Source: Parachlamydiales bacterium
Lineage (GTDB): Bacteria; Chlamydiota; Chlamydiia; Chlamydiales; Rhabdochlamydiaceae
Reading direction: 5' to 3'
NCBI GenBank assembly: GCA_003153295.1
Contig: PLXY01000006.1
Location: forward strand, 62,001 to 126,000
DNA length: 64,000 nt
Shown: positions 24,632 through 33,008 of the stretch, in pieces
Numbering within the stretch: the stretch's first letter is position 1
Layout: every line of letters starts with the position of its first letter
Position numbers and translations under genes: made by a program
Notes under the pieces: generated by a model
What the model was told of the DNA's origin: nothing
Database searches by the model: none
The model's input: only the letters and a program-made list of their open reading frames with translations

Positions 24632-25615
24632 ATGAATGAACAACTGCCTTTCTTACCGCTGATTGCAGATGGCGAAGATAAGAGCTCGCCCTTGAAAAAC
24701 CGGATCAGAAAAAACTATCGGCATGTGAGAAAATGGGCCGGAAGGACTCGGACAAATTGCTTCCGGATTTACGATCGGGACATCAAAGAATACCCTCTGG
24801 CAATCGATTTTTACGATGGGCGGTTTTGCGTTCATTTTTTTACGAGCTCAAAAGGCAGCGATGAGCCGCGTCAGGATCTCTATGATGAAGCGACGAATGC
24901 GATTTGTTCGATCTTTGGAGTAGAGACAGATTGCATCTATTGGCGTACGCGGATCAAAAGAGAAAAAACCCAGCAGTATGAAAAGGCGGCTGACTCCAGG
25001 GATTTTTTTATCGTCTTAGAATACGGGGCAAAATTTAAGGTCAACCTCGTCGATTATCTCGATACCGGACTCTTCCTGGACCACCGAGAAACCCGTCGGT
25101 TAGTGGCTTCGATCTCTTCGGGCAAACGGCTGCTCAATCTCTTTGCCTATACGTGCTCATTTAGTGTCCATGCAGCTCTGGCGGGAGCCGCTTTTACTAA
25201 AAGCGTCGATATGTCGAACACTTACACCGATTGGGGAAGGCATAACTATCTTTTAAATGCGATATCTCCGAATAACAATCTCATTGTTCGAGAGGATTGT
25301 TTGAAATTTCTGGAAGAAGAGAAGATGGAATACGATATCATCGTGATCGATCCTCCGACGATTTCTCGGTCTAAAAAGATGGATCAGATCTTCGATATTC
25401 AGATCGACTATGTTTCTTTAATCTCCCAAGCCTTAAGGCTTCTTTCAAGAGACGGTGTTATCTTCTTTAGCACGAACTCCCGCAAATTCAAATTAGACGA
25501 AAGCCAGTTCCCTGATTGCTCAATCCATGACATCACGAAAAAGACGATACCGATCGATTTTCATAATCAAAAGATTCATCAATGCTGGAAGATTTCTAAA
25601 ATCAAGAAAGGGTAA
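24632..25615 (+). CDS. rlmK: 23S rRNA (guanine-N7)-methyltransferase, RlmK-type
   Basis: The 327-aa protein matches the C-terminal half of E. coli RlmKL along its length. It has NRIRKNYRHVRKWAGR, CFRIYDRDIKEYPLAIDFY, LVDYLDTGLFLDHRETRRL, LLNLFAYTCSFSVHAAL (SAM motif I), VDMSNTYTDWG, IIVIDPPTISRSK (motif IV) and IHQCWKIS. RlmK makes m7G2069 in 23S rRNA. Here it stands alone, without the RlmL (m2G2445) half fused in E. coli. Its end overlaps the convergent gene by 14 bp. Confidence 0.88.
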   Translation: MNEQLPFLPLIADGEDKSSPLKNRIRKNYRHVRKWAGRTRTNCFRIYDRDIKEYPLAIDFYDGRFCVHFFTSSKGSDEPRQDLYDEATNAICSIFGVETDCIYWRTRIKREKTQQYEKAADSRDFFIVLEYGAKFKVNLVDYLDTGLFLDHRETRRLVASISSGKRLLNLFAYTCSFSVHAALAGAAFTKSVDMSNTYTDWGRHNYLLNAISPNNNLIVREDCLKFLEEEKMEYDIIVIDPPTISRSKKMDQIFDIQIDYVSLISQALRLLSRDGVIFFSTNSRKFKLDESQFPDCSIHDITKKTIPIDFHNQKIHQCWKISKIKKG

Positions 25616-26729
25616 AATACTGCGGAAGAATTTCTTGCATCCATAATTTGAATTCTAGGCAAAGTTCTATGTGGTCCATAGGAGGTTTGGTGGAAAATGT
25701 TGTGCATAAATTTTCTTTTATTATTTTCCAAGGCCACTGCTCACTGCCTTGATGGGACCGTTTACATGCAGACTTCAGCTTATCAAGGAGAAAAAGCAAG
25801 GCTCCACAACTAGTGAGGGGAGAGGGGATAATTTGTGTATTAAACTGGAGGATGAGATTAGACGTTAGGTTTGTGCTTTGAACGATTTTATCCAAATCAC
25901 AAGTCTCGTGGCGAGTCTTATGAAAGAAAGTCACCTCCGATCCATATATATCAGGAACTTGGAAAATCGAGTGTTCGAACTCACATGAAAAATGGCCCCA
26001 ACAACTCTTAACAGTTCCTTTCTCGGTCATCACTGCCAAATGTTTGAATCTAGTATTGTTATGAAGTTTTGGATCCCCCAGATAAAGAACTAAATCTCCT
26101 TTCAAAGGTTTGTCGGTTTTGGAGTAGCCTAATTGTTCTAGAAAATATCCGGGGTAAAGAAGAAAAGTAATGTTATAGGCGCTTTTGACAGGGATCATTG
26201 AACGCATCGCTTTGTATTCTTCTGTCAGATATAAAGCATAATGATAACATTGACCTTTTTCCATTACATCTATGTCCTTTGGCTGTAGAAAATCTCTAAA
26301 ATGAGCAAGTGGCATATTTAGAGGAGGCTTGCTGAATAAGTTTAAAAAGCAATCTGCAGTGGTTGTTTGCAGCACAAAAAGAGCAATTTCTTTCGAAACT
26401 ACGCTATTTATAGTGAGGTCACAAATCTTTTGGCGGAGATCATGGTAAAATGAAATGAAGGTTTGTTTGTATTCCTCTACAGGACATTCAGTGATATGTT
26501 GTTGGAACTGACGATCAATTTTCTGGAGAAAGAAGGGCTTAAAATAACTAAATCCCTTCTCTGACCAGGGATAGGTAGGTAGCAATTGCTGTCGATAGAA
26601 ATAGCAGGTCGGCATGATGGAATTAAAGAGAAACGAAATGATCTTTCGATCAGTGGAATCGAGAATTTCAAAAAATCTTTTATCTGAATTCCACTTCAAA
26701 TAGGGGGATGAAACTGAAGTTAAGGCCAT
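25602..26729 (-). CDS. Hypothetical protein with CHAP/NlpC-like cysteine-hydrolase features
   Basis: No family was recognised with confidence. The 375-aa protein has KGQCYHYAL around Cys161, then KGDLVLYLGD (211-219), then HLAVMTEKG at His230 and SCWGHFS. This order (Cys helix, GDLV strand, His in 'H(V/L)A') is that of CHAP/NlpC-P60 papain-like amidases and peptidases. No signal peptide or membrane segment is seen, so a secreted effector would need a type III signal. It could act on peptidoglycan or a host protein. The catalytic assignment is inferred. Confidence 0.6.
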   Translation of the reverse strand: MALTSVSSPYLKWNSDKRFFEILDSTDRKIISFLFNSIMPTCYFYRQQLLPTYPWSEKGFSYFKPFFLQKIDRQFQQHITECPVEEYKQTFISFYHDLRQKICDLTINSVVSKEIALFVLQTTTADCFLNLFSKPPLNMPLAHFRDFLQPKDIDVMEKGQCYHYALYLTEEYKAMRSMIPVKSAYNITFLLYPGYFLEQLGYSKTDKPLKGDLVLYLGDPKLHNNTRFKHLAVMTEKGTVKSCWGHFSCEFEHSIFQVPDIYGSEVTFFHKTRHETCDLDKIVQSTNLTSNLILQFNTQIIPSPLTSCGALLFLLDKLKSACKRSHQGSEQWPWKIIKENLCTTFSTKPPMDHIELCLEFKLWMQEILPQYFTLS

Positions 26730-26748
26730 AATGAGTCGTTAAAGAGGA

Positions 26749-27378
26749 TTAATCATATCCAATCAGGCTGTTTATTAGCAGTTGAGATAGCCATTTTTCA
26801 TATTTTTCTGATGTCCATCCTCGTTCTATGACGAACATGCGATACATATCACGACCGGTAAAAGCCCATAAGATATCCCTGGCTCCGGATAACTTAAGTC
26901 CTTTTTTAAGCGACTTTTCCTTGGCCATGGTTTTGATGGTTTCTTCTTGACGTTGATAACGGCGCTGTTCTCTTTCTTTTTCTAGTTCTTTGAATTCTGG
27001 AGCTAAAACAGAAGCGCTCTGAAAAATATTCATTTGTGTTTTTTCGGCATCGTATATTTGCCGAGCAATTTTCGCAGAGATCAGCAGACGCTTTTTCGGT
27101 GATTTTTCCTGCTTGCTGCTTTCGACTAGAGCTTCAAATTGATTGGTAGGAAGAGCTTCATCCATTAAGGCGCGGAGAACACCGCGTTTAGACTGAAATA
27201 ACGCATATATAGTCTGCGCGGAAACTTCAGAAACTTGGGCCAGTTTTTCAATGGTGACCATCTCAAACCCTTCGGTTTGGAAAAGTCTTTTAGCAGAGAG
27301 AAGAATGCGTTCTCTTCTTTGGGCTGCCTGTGCAATTCTTGTTTCTGAATTGTAAGTTCTTTTTTTACGTTTTGACAT
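26749..27378 (-). CDS. TetR-family transcriptional regulator
   Basis: The 209-aa protein has the TetR N-terminal helix-turn-helix: RRERILLSAKRLFQTEGFEM, then VTIEKLAQVSEVSAQTIYALFQSKRGVLRAL. A divergent ligand-binding domain fills the rest. The N-terminus is strongly basic. It is divergent from the SnoaL-like gene. A palindrome between them overlaps that gene's promoter and the tetR start region, so it probably represses both. The inducer is unknown. Confidence 0.92.
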   Translation of the reverse strand: MSKRKKRTYNSETRIAQAAQRRERILLSAKRLFQTEGFEMVTIEKLAQVSEVSAQTIYALFQSKRGVLRALMDEALPTNQFEALVESSKQEKSPKKRLLISAKIARQIYDAEKTQMNIFQSASVLAPEFKELEKEREQRRYQRQEETIKTMAKEKSLKKGLKLSGARDILWAFTGRDMYRMFVIERGWTSEKYEKWLSQLLINSLIGYD

Positions 27379-27400
27379 ATTGGATATAGTATACTATAAT
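27372..27400 (+). promoter_or_regulatory. Consensus sigma-70 promoter of the SnoaL-like gene
   Basis: TTGACA (27372-27377) and TATAAT (27395-27400) are both perfect consensus hexamers, 17 bp apart. The -35 box overlaps the tetR start codon on the opposite strand. Confidence 0.8.
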
Positions 27401-27403
27401 CAA
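27380..27403. promoter_or_regulatory. Putative TetR operator
   Basis: TATAGTATACTATA (27385-27398) is a perfect 14-bp palindrome. It extends to TTG...CAA at 27380-27403 with two mismatched pairs. It covers the spacer and -10 box of the promoter, so binding would block transcription. Confidence 0.7.
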
Positions 27404-27440
27404 TTAGATTTGTCAAAAAAAATCCCAAAGAAGGAAAACG

Positions 27441-27785
27441 ATGAGTAAAAATAATATGAGTTTAGCTGAAGCTTATTACACAGCAGTGGCAGAAAGGGAC
27501 TTTGCAGAGGTAGAAAAATACCTGCATCCTGATGTTCAATTCATTGCACCCCTGGCAAAAATGAAGGGAAAAGAGGCTGTGATGGAAGCGACGAAGCAGT
27601 TTGCTTCTTTTTTTAAGAGTCTTAAAATACGTGCAAAGTTGGATGCAGGAGACCAAGCCGTGATTGTTTATGATCTAGAATGTCCTGTTGGTGATTTGTC
27701 GGCAGCTGTGCTATTGACTTTCCAGGAAGGGTTAGTCTCTAAGCTGGAGCTTTTCTACGATGCCCGTCCTTTCGAAAAAAGATGA
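27441..27785 (+). CDS. SnoaL/NTF2-like domain protein
   Basis: The 114-aa protein fits the SnoaL-like (NTF2 superfamily) alpha-plus-beta barrel: AEAYYTAVAERDFAEVEKYLHPDVQFIAPLA, then GKEAVMEATKQF, and the end SKLELFYDARPF. Such proteins bind small hydrophobic molecules or act as isomerases and hydrolases. AAGGA precedes the ATG. Control by the divergent TetR gene suggests induction by a small ligand, perhaps the substrate. Confidence 0.85.
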   Translation: MSKNNMSLAEAYYTAVAERDFAEVEKYLHPDVQFIAPLAKMKGKEAVMEATKQFASFFKSLKIRAKLDAGDQAVIVYDLECPVGDLSAAVLLTFQEGLVSKLELFYDARPFEKR

Positions 27786-27797
27786 AGATAGAAATGT

Positions 27798-28553
27798 TCA
27801 TCTTTGACAATGGGAGCAGTAGAAACTCAGTCGCATCCGCTTACCCGTTTTCTTTCGAATGACTTTACCTTTGCATGTAGGACAGGTTCCTTTTCGGTAA
27901 ATCTGATAATGTTTGCGGAGCACAAACCGTTTTCTCCACTCATAGAATTGATGAGAAAAATCTCGCGTTGTTTTAATGAGCTTTTTTTGTTGGGCTAAAG
28001 AAAGTTCATTTAAGAGTTGATCAGGAGCTTTTTTGATTAAAAAAAGGACTTCATTTTTGATAATGTTACCGACTCCAGCAAAGAGGGTCTGGTCTAGTAA
28101 CAGATCTCCGAGCTCTGTTTTTCGATATTTGTGGAAGTTTTCTAACGCTTTTTTGCTATTCCATTCTGGAGACATAATATCGATAGAGGGATCGTAAGTT
28201 TCCTTTGCATCTGCAGTTTCTAGATATTTTAAAGAACAACTGTATAAGTTGATTTTGCCATTTTTAAAGGTCAGCTGAAGACGGGGAGTGCGATTCTTTT
28301 TGCGGTAATCCCCTGTGACTTTTTTACCATTGACTGTCGCTTCAAAGCTGCCGAATAAAAGAAAATGAACACGAAGAGCGAATTCATCGAATTGGAAAAC
28401 AAGATGTTTGCCCCAGGAAAAGATCGAAAGAACCTTTTTTTTGGATAATCTTTCTTTCTCAATTTTCTGAGTATTGCCTTTGACTTTTAGGATGATTTTT
28501 TTGGTAAAAGTAGCGAGTTGTTCTGCGGCTAAAAAAAGTGAAGGTCCTTCCAT
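27798..28553 (-). CDS. Fpg/Nei-family DNA glycosylase-like protein with altered N-terminus
   Basis: The 251-aa protein shows the Fpg/Nei layout: an N-terminal beta-sandwich (SWGKHLVFQFDEFALRVHFLLFGSF), the H2TH region (LLLDQTLFAGVGNIIKNEVLF), and a C-terminal zinc finger (CPTCKG...CSHCQR). Classic enzymes start M-P-E and use Pro2 as the base-excision nucleophile. This one starts MEGPS, with Glu at position 2 and Pro at 4. A group with an MEGPS start is known from other bacteria, so this is not an obvious mis-start. Glycosylase/lyase activity is uncertain. Confidence 0.85.
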   Translation of the reverse strand: MEGPSLFLAAEQLATFTKKIILKVKGNTQKIEKERLSKKKVLSIFSWGKHLVFQFDEFALRVHFLLFGSFEATVNGKKVTGDYRKKNRTPRLQLTFKNGKINLYSCSLKYLETADAKETYDPSIDIMSPEWNSKKALENFHKYRKTELGDLLLDQTLFAGVGNIIKNEVLFLIKKAPDQLLNELSLAQQKKLIKTTRDFSHQFYEWRKRFVLRKHYQIYRKGTCPTCKGKVIRKKTGKRMRLSFYCSHCQR

Positions 28554-28607
28554 AAGAGTCTGTCTACCATTTTTTTAAATTGGGGAATAGATTTCTTTTT
28601 CTACAAC

Positions 28608-28636
28608 TTGACATCCGTTTTTTCAAATGTTAATTT
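28608..28636 (+). promoter_or_regulatory. Sigma-70-type promoter for the Cys-rich/VKOR operon
   Basis: TTGACA (28608-28613) and TAATTT (28631-28636) are separated by 17 bp, ending 21 bp before the start codon at 28658. Confidence 0.6.
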
Positions 28637-28657
28637 CAAGCGAAAGAGTCTACGGGT

Positions 28658-29245
28658 ATGAATCGTTTCAATTCTGCATTAATTTTTTATCTACTTCCAG
28701 CTGTTGCTGTTTGCGCGGTTGTTTTGGGCAGTGATTATATCAATAGCACAACGATGCAAGTCTGCAAGCACGAATATGCGCTCTGTACATCGGCCCCTTG
28801 TTTGCCGCATCCGGGAGATCCCAGTAAAGCGGTCTGCGCTTGCAATGTCGAACAAGGGACGAGCATGTCGAGTGCTTCTTGTAATACTTTACAGCCCAGT
28901 ACGGATGCCACGGGTGTAAAGACGATCTATTCGACGTTTTCTTTTAAGCAATTTCAAGAGGGAAAGAAAGCGATGAAATGCCCGAGCGGGACTCCTTGGA
29001 CCTGGTGTTTGAACAAACAATGCACCGTCGATCCGACAAATCCTAAAAGAGCTATTTGCATTTGCGATGTCATGCGCAAGGATGAATGGACGACGCTGGG
29101 CGGCAATTGTAAAACTTCGACTTGCAAGGATGAATATTGGTCAGGAGCGACACTCAAAGATCTCAACGATGCGAATACGTTCATGATGAAAGTTCTCGCG
29201 ATTCGTGAATCACCGGTAAAATGGTGCCCTGAAGTCTCTCCATGA
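28658..29245 (+). CDS. Exported cysteine-rich two-repeat protein
   Basis: The 195-aa product has an N-terminal signal or anchor (FYLLPAVAVCAVVLG) and two diverged copies of a Cys-rich unit. They read roughly C..EYALC.SAPC.PHPGDPSKAVCAC and C..TPWTWC.NKQC.VDPTNPKRAICIC, each followed by a later Cys. The match of spacing (C-x5-C-x3-C-x9/11-CxC) shows an internal duplication. No known family was recognised. The stop overlaps the start of the VKOR-thioredoxin gene (ATGA), which suggests this protein is its disulfide-bonded client or partner. Confidence 0.72.
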   Translation: MNRFNSALIFYLLPAVAVCAVVLGSDYINSTTMQVCKHEYALCTSAPCLPHPGDPSKAVCACNVEQGTSMSSASCNTLQPSTDATGVKTIYSTFSFKQFQEGKKAMKCPSGTPWTWCLNKQCTVDPTNPKRAICICDVMRKDEWTTLGGNCKTSTCKDEYWSGATLKDLNDANTFMMKVLAIRESPVKWCPEVSP

Positions 29246-30114
29246 AATCTCTCCGTTATTTAATTCCTGCTGTCGGATTCTTGGCCTTGATTGTTCTGTT
29301 TCTCCTCATGCCTGAAATTCCCAGCATGGGTTGTCAGTCGTGTTCCTCAAACGGCCCTTACATTCCATTGATCGGAGCGGCTTATTTTTCTGTTCTTATC
29401 ATTCTCTCTTTGTTATTCCTGTCATTTCCAGGCCGCACTTTTGCACGCGGCGGCTTGACTTGGGCAGCCTTGCTAGCTTTAGTCATGACCTATCTCAAAC
29501 TTCCAGGCTGGTGCCCGCTTTGTTTAATCGCTCATGCCTGTCATATTCTGATCTGGTGGCTATGGCTTATTTCGCCCGTCAAGGAAGAGACAGGTTCTCA
29601 TCGAAAAGAAGGGTGGTGCTTACTTCTATTTGCTCCCCTGGCGGTCGTTGCTTTGTTTAGCTCGCTTAATCTGACTTTCATGGCTTATAACTTTAAAAAT
29701 AACCGTCATGTCAGCTTGCAACGTGGCGATGATGTTCCATTTTTCAGCCTGAAGACCAGCGAAGGCCGGACTCTGACTCACATCGATGTAGGTGACGGTC
29801 TCATTCTTAATTTTGTCTCTCCGGGATGTTCCCATTGTCAAGAACAGTTGGAAGTGCTCAAGGCTGCTGGAGATGAACTTGCGCTAAGCTCTTACCGATT
29901 CATCCATATCAGTTCTGCGCTATCGACGGACTTGATTCAAGCTTATCCTGCAGCTGACTGGGTCGAAGACCAAGAAGGTCATTTGCGCAAACTCTTCAAA
30001 GTGTCGGGCTATCCTACGATGTTTGTTATTGGAAGGAATGGCAAAATCAGCCAGGTCATTCCTGGCGTTCCTGACCAATTGAAAACCGATCTAATCGCTA
30101 ATCTGAAACCTTAG
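29242..30114 (+). CDS. VKOR-like/thioredoxin fusion, disulfide-bond forming membrane protein
   Basis: The 290-aa protein has an N-terminal membrane domain with about 4-5 helices and two Cys pairs: GCQSC (31, 34) and GWCPLC (91, 94), the latter in the CxxC helix position of VKOR-type quinone-linked oxidases. A fifth helix follows, then a thioredoxin/TlpA-like domain (from about residue 160) with SPGCSHC (196, 199) and the cis-Pro loop GYPTMFVIG. It should oxidise exported thiols and pass electrons to quinone. It is coupled to the Cys-rich gene upstream. Confidence 0.85.
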   Translation: MKSLRYLIPAVGFLALIVLFLLMPEIPSMGCQSCSSNGPYIPLIGAAYFSVLIILSLLFLSFPGRTFARGGLTWAALLALVMTYLKLPGWCPLCLIAHACHILIWWLWLISPVKEETGSHRKEGWCLLLFAPLAVVALFSSLNLTFMAYNFKNNRHVSLQRGDDVPFFSLKTSEGRTLTHIDVGDGLILNFVSPGCSHCQEQLEVLKAAGDELALSSYRFIHISSALSTDLIQAYPAADWVEDQEGHLRKLFKVSGYPTMFVIGRNGKISQVIPGVPDQLKTDLIANLKP

Positions 30115-30440
30115 CTTGTTTTGAACATGAAATAAGCGGCTAAAACAAGAAAAGCAAATCCTAGGAGTTGGTTCAATCCTATTTTTTGGTCAAAGTAGAA
30201 GTAGGAAAAAACACAAAAAACGACCAAGGTAATAATTTCCTGAATTGTTTTTAACTGAACGAGTGAAAATTGATAGCTGCCGATCCTATTGGCGGGAACT
30301 TGAAAGCAATATTCAAAAAATGCAATTCCCCAGCTTGCTAAAATCACGAGAAATATAGGGGATTGTCGGTATTTAAGATGGCCATACCAAGCAAAGGTCA
30401 TAAAAATGTTCGAGCATAGCAATAACAAAATTGTCTTCAT
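30111..30440 (-). CDS. DMT-superfamily small membrane protein (DUF486)
   Basis: The 109-aa protein has four membrane helices. The sequence matches the DUF486 family, with MTFAWYGHLKY at the start, WGIAFFEYCFQVPANRIG in the middle and FDQKIGLNQLLGFAFLVLAAYFMF at the end. Its relation to small multidrug transporters is known only by fold, and no substrate is assigned. It overlaps the convergent VKOR gene by four bases at the 3' end. Confidence 0.88.
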   Translation of the reverse strand: MKTILLLLCSNIFMTFAWYGHLKYRQSPIFLVILASWGIAFFEYCFQVPANRIGSYQFSLVQLKTIQEIITLVVFCVFSYFYFDQKIGLNQLLGFAFLVLAAYFMFKTS

Positions 30441-30474
30441 CTAATAATTTATTATAGAGAGGGTGAAGAATTTT

Positions 30475-30873
<399 letters not shown>

Positions 30874-30956
30874 TCATATTTTTAAGATTCAAAATAAGCT
30901 TTTATTTTTTAAAAAGGGAGCATTCTGTCATCATTTAGGGCTAACGGAGAAATAAA

Positions 30957-32021
30957 ATGGCTGTAACTAATGTTTATCCAATCGGCGACTCTAGTCTGGA
31001 AAATGTTTATTGGCACATGAATGGAAATGGGTCCAATCTGGAGGAAGCGAAGGCAAAATCCGTAGAAGGACAGCTGCAAGCTAATTTGGGTCCGCAATAT
31101 CAGGTAATTAGCCACGCTTACGATGGATTTACAACTACAAACGTACTAGAGGGTGGTTTTATCGGTGCGGTTTTTAAATGGGATGGAGAGAAAGTTGCTG
31201 CCTATATCCAGGCTAAAAAGCCAGATCCTAACAAACCAGACAGGTTTGTTATGCCGCTGCAGAGATTAGCAGATGCTATAAAAAAGCAAGATCCTCTTGG
31301 AAACCATGTTGTAGTGATTAGCGTAGGTGGTAACGACTTTAGGCTTCATCTTCAAAATAATCCTCTTAAATTACTCACCGATGTTCCAAATATACAGAAT
31401 AGATACCTACAGATTGTAGAGAGGGTGCGGAAGTTAGGTCCCAACGTTCGCCCTGTTTTGATGTTTCAATATCGCACAGATGGTAATAATGATGGCGCGT
31501 ATAGAGTCTATTTTACGTTAGGCATAGCAGCAAGATTTGCTGCTGCAGTGAATCTACTTGGCGTGGCAGGGATCGCCGCAGCGGGAGTCGCAATAGCTGC
31601 CCGCAAAGTTAACGGTATGAAAGGCGGTATCTTTATCACGATAGCCTCCCTTGTTCTATACGGCATGACTTGGCTTGTTCCACTGAAGGTGACGAAAGGT
31701 ATTTTAAAAGGACAAAGCCCTGGAATGACCATGATCGGAGCGCTCATGGAAAAGTTTTATCAGCCGATGTTGAAATACGCTGTCCGACACGGTCTTCCTA
31801 TCCTCGATTTACCGAACTCTTTCAACCCTTATGAGAAGCTTTATAGCCACGGAATAGAACCGAGCGAAGAGGGCGGGAAGTTAATTGCACAAGGGCTATC
31901 TACCATCATTAGCGGTGACAAAGCTCATGATTATGGTTCCAGTAAAATTTATCGTTGCAGTGGAGACGTAAGACCTACGAGTTTAGATTGGCAAGTGGAG
32001 TATGTTTCTAAAAGTCAGTGA
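30957..32021 (+). CDS. SGNH/GDSL-like hydrolase with an inserted membrane hairpin
   Basis: The 354-aa protein reads YPIGDSSLEN at residues 8-16 (block I Ser12), VVVISVGGNDFRL at 118-130 (block III GGND), and YSHGIEPSEEGGKLIA near 296-310 with His298 in the block V position. Two hydrophobic stretches (about 188-214 and 223-244) lie inside the catalytic fold and look like a membrane hairpin. Block II Gly may be the HAYDGFTT segment. It is probably an esterase or lipase at a membrane. GGAGAAATAAA precedes the ATG. The catalytic roles are inferred. Confidence 0.68.
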   Translation: MAVTNVYPIGDSSLENVYWHMNGNGSNLEEAKAKSVEGQLQANLGPQYQVISHAYDGFTTTNVLEGGFIGAVFKWDGEKVAAYIQAKKPDPNKPDRFVMPLQRLADAIKKQDPLGNHVVVISVGGNDFRLHLQNNPLKLLTDVPNIQNRYLQIVERVRKLGPNVRPVLMFQYRTDGNNDGAYRVYFTLGIAARFAAAVNLLGVAGIAAAGVAIAARKVNGMKGGIFITIASLVLYGMTWLVPLKVTKGILKGQSPGMTMIGALMEKFYQPMLKYAVRHGLPILDLPNSFNPYEKLYSHGIEPSEEGGKLIAQGLSTIISGDKAHDYGSSKIYRCSGDVRPTSLDWQVEYVSKSQ

Positions 32022-32023
32022 AG

Positions 32024-32176
32024 TTATCCACGTCTTTTGAAAAACTGGACCTGTTGCTCATGCTTAACTGCGGCGGCACGTGTAGAGAAGGTGCCTAAAT
32101 TTCTACGTTTGCCTGTCTTGCGATTCTTTTTACGGGAATAAAGCCGGTATTCTCCGGAGGGTAGCTTGCGGATCAT
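32024..32176 (-). CDS. Small conserved basic protein (50 aa)
   Basis: A short gene starts at ATG 32174-32176 with GTGAGG a few bases upstream and reads MIRKLPSGEYRLYSRKKNRK, then TGKRRNLGTFSTRAAAVKHE and a tail QQVQFFKRRG. It closely resembles small conserved proteins in many Gram-negative bacteria (MIRKL.SGEYRLYSRKK..TGKRRNLGTF) of unknown function. High Arg/Lys content suggests nucleic-acid contact. It ends 2 bp from the convergent SGNH gene. Confidence 0.8.
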   Translation of the reverse strand: MIRKLPSGEYRLYSRKKNRKTGKRRNLGTFSTRAAAVKHEQQVQFFKRRG

Positions 32177-32234
32177 GAGGCCTCACTTTATGCTTTGCTT
32201 AACAAATTTTGTACGGGTTGTCAATTCTAGAGGC

Positions 32235-32921
32235 CTATAATCTTACTTCGCCGACGCCCAGCAGCATGGCGGTGTAGAGCAAAGCTCCGAAAACAAACCA
32301 CAGATACCCGCTTTTTTCTTTTTTAGGGAGCTCGTAGTGGAAAACGTTCAAGAGGATTCCTCCTGCAACGAAGGAGATTCCGATTGCAGAGACAGCATCC
32401 GGAATTTTAGTCAGATATCCAATAATATACCCGGCAAAAAGAGTGAAGATGAGCGCCCCTAAGACAGCAGGCTGTTTAGTGACGTTTGCTAAATGGTCGC
32501 GGACGAAATAATGCATGCCGATGGCGATGGTAAAAAGTGTCACCGGTTGAATTTCAGGATTTGAACTATCCGAGAGGCTGGCTCCGACAAAGAAGTTGAA
32601 CAAGAGGTAGCCGCTAATGGGCAGCCATTGGTTTTTGTGAGAGGATTTGCATGATTGGATGCCATAATAGAAAAGAATGCCTAAGAGGGCAATGAGGTAG
32701 GTATGGAGCTCTAAAAAGGGGAGCACATCTTCAAAAGTGCGTTTTAAGACAGGTTCTCCTCTCTCTAGGGCGGGCAGGAGGTCAACGAACACATAAGCAA
32801 GCGATAGGCCGGAAGCAAAAGAGAGAAAGGGCCCATGCCATACCCAGCCTAGGACTTTGGCACGATTGGCAAAGAGGTGGATGGCAGCTAAAACTAAAAG
32901 AGCAAGTAAGCCGGGGTTCAT
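32235..32921 (-). CDS. ZIP-like polytopic membrane protein
   Basis: The 228-aa protein has about seven to eight hydrophobic helices. The stretch HGPFLSFASGLSLAYVFVDLLPAL recalls the ZIP metal-transporter core (an 'H...G....F..L.P' helix), and GISFVAGGILLNVFHYELP recalls the ZIP helix pair with His near Glu. The usual ZIP metal-binding HxxPEG motif is not evident. Metal transport is possible but unproven, and another membrane function is plausible. Confidence 0.72.
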   Translation of the reverse strand: MNPGLLALLVLAAIHLFANRAKVLGWVWHGPFLSFASGLSLAYVFVDLLPALERGEPVLKRTFEDVLPFLELHTYLIALLGILFYYGIQSCKSSHKNQWLPISGYLLFNFFVGASLSDSSNPEIQPVTLFTIAIGMHYFVRDHLANVTKQPAVLGALIFTLFAGYIIGYLTKIPDAVSAIGISFVAGGILLNVFHYELPKKEKSGYLWFVFGALLYTAMLLGVGEVRL

Positions 32922-33008
32922 TTAAAACCAAATTTTAATTATGATCCTAGTAATACGGTTGTTTTTTCGCAATCCATCAAACATAAATCCTGATATAGTA
33001 GGTGAAAT

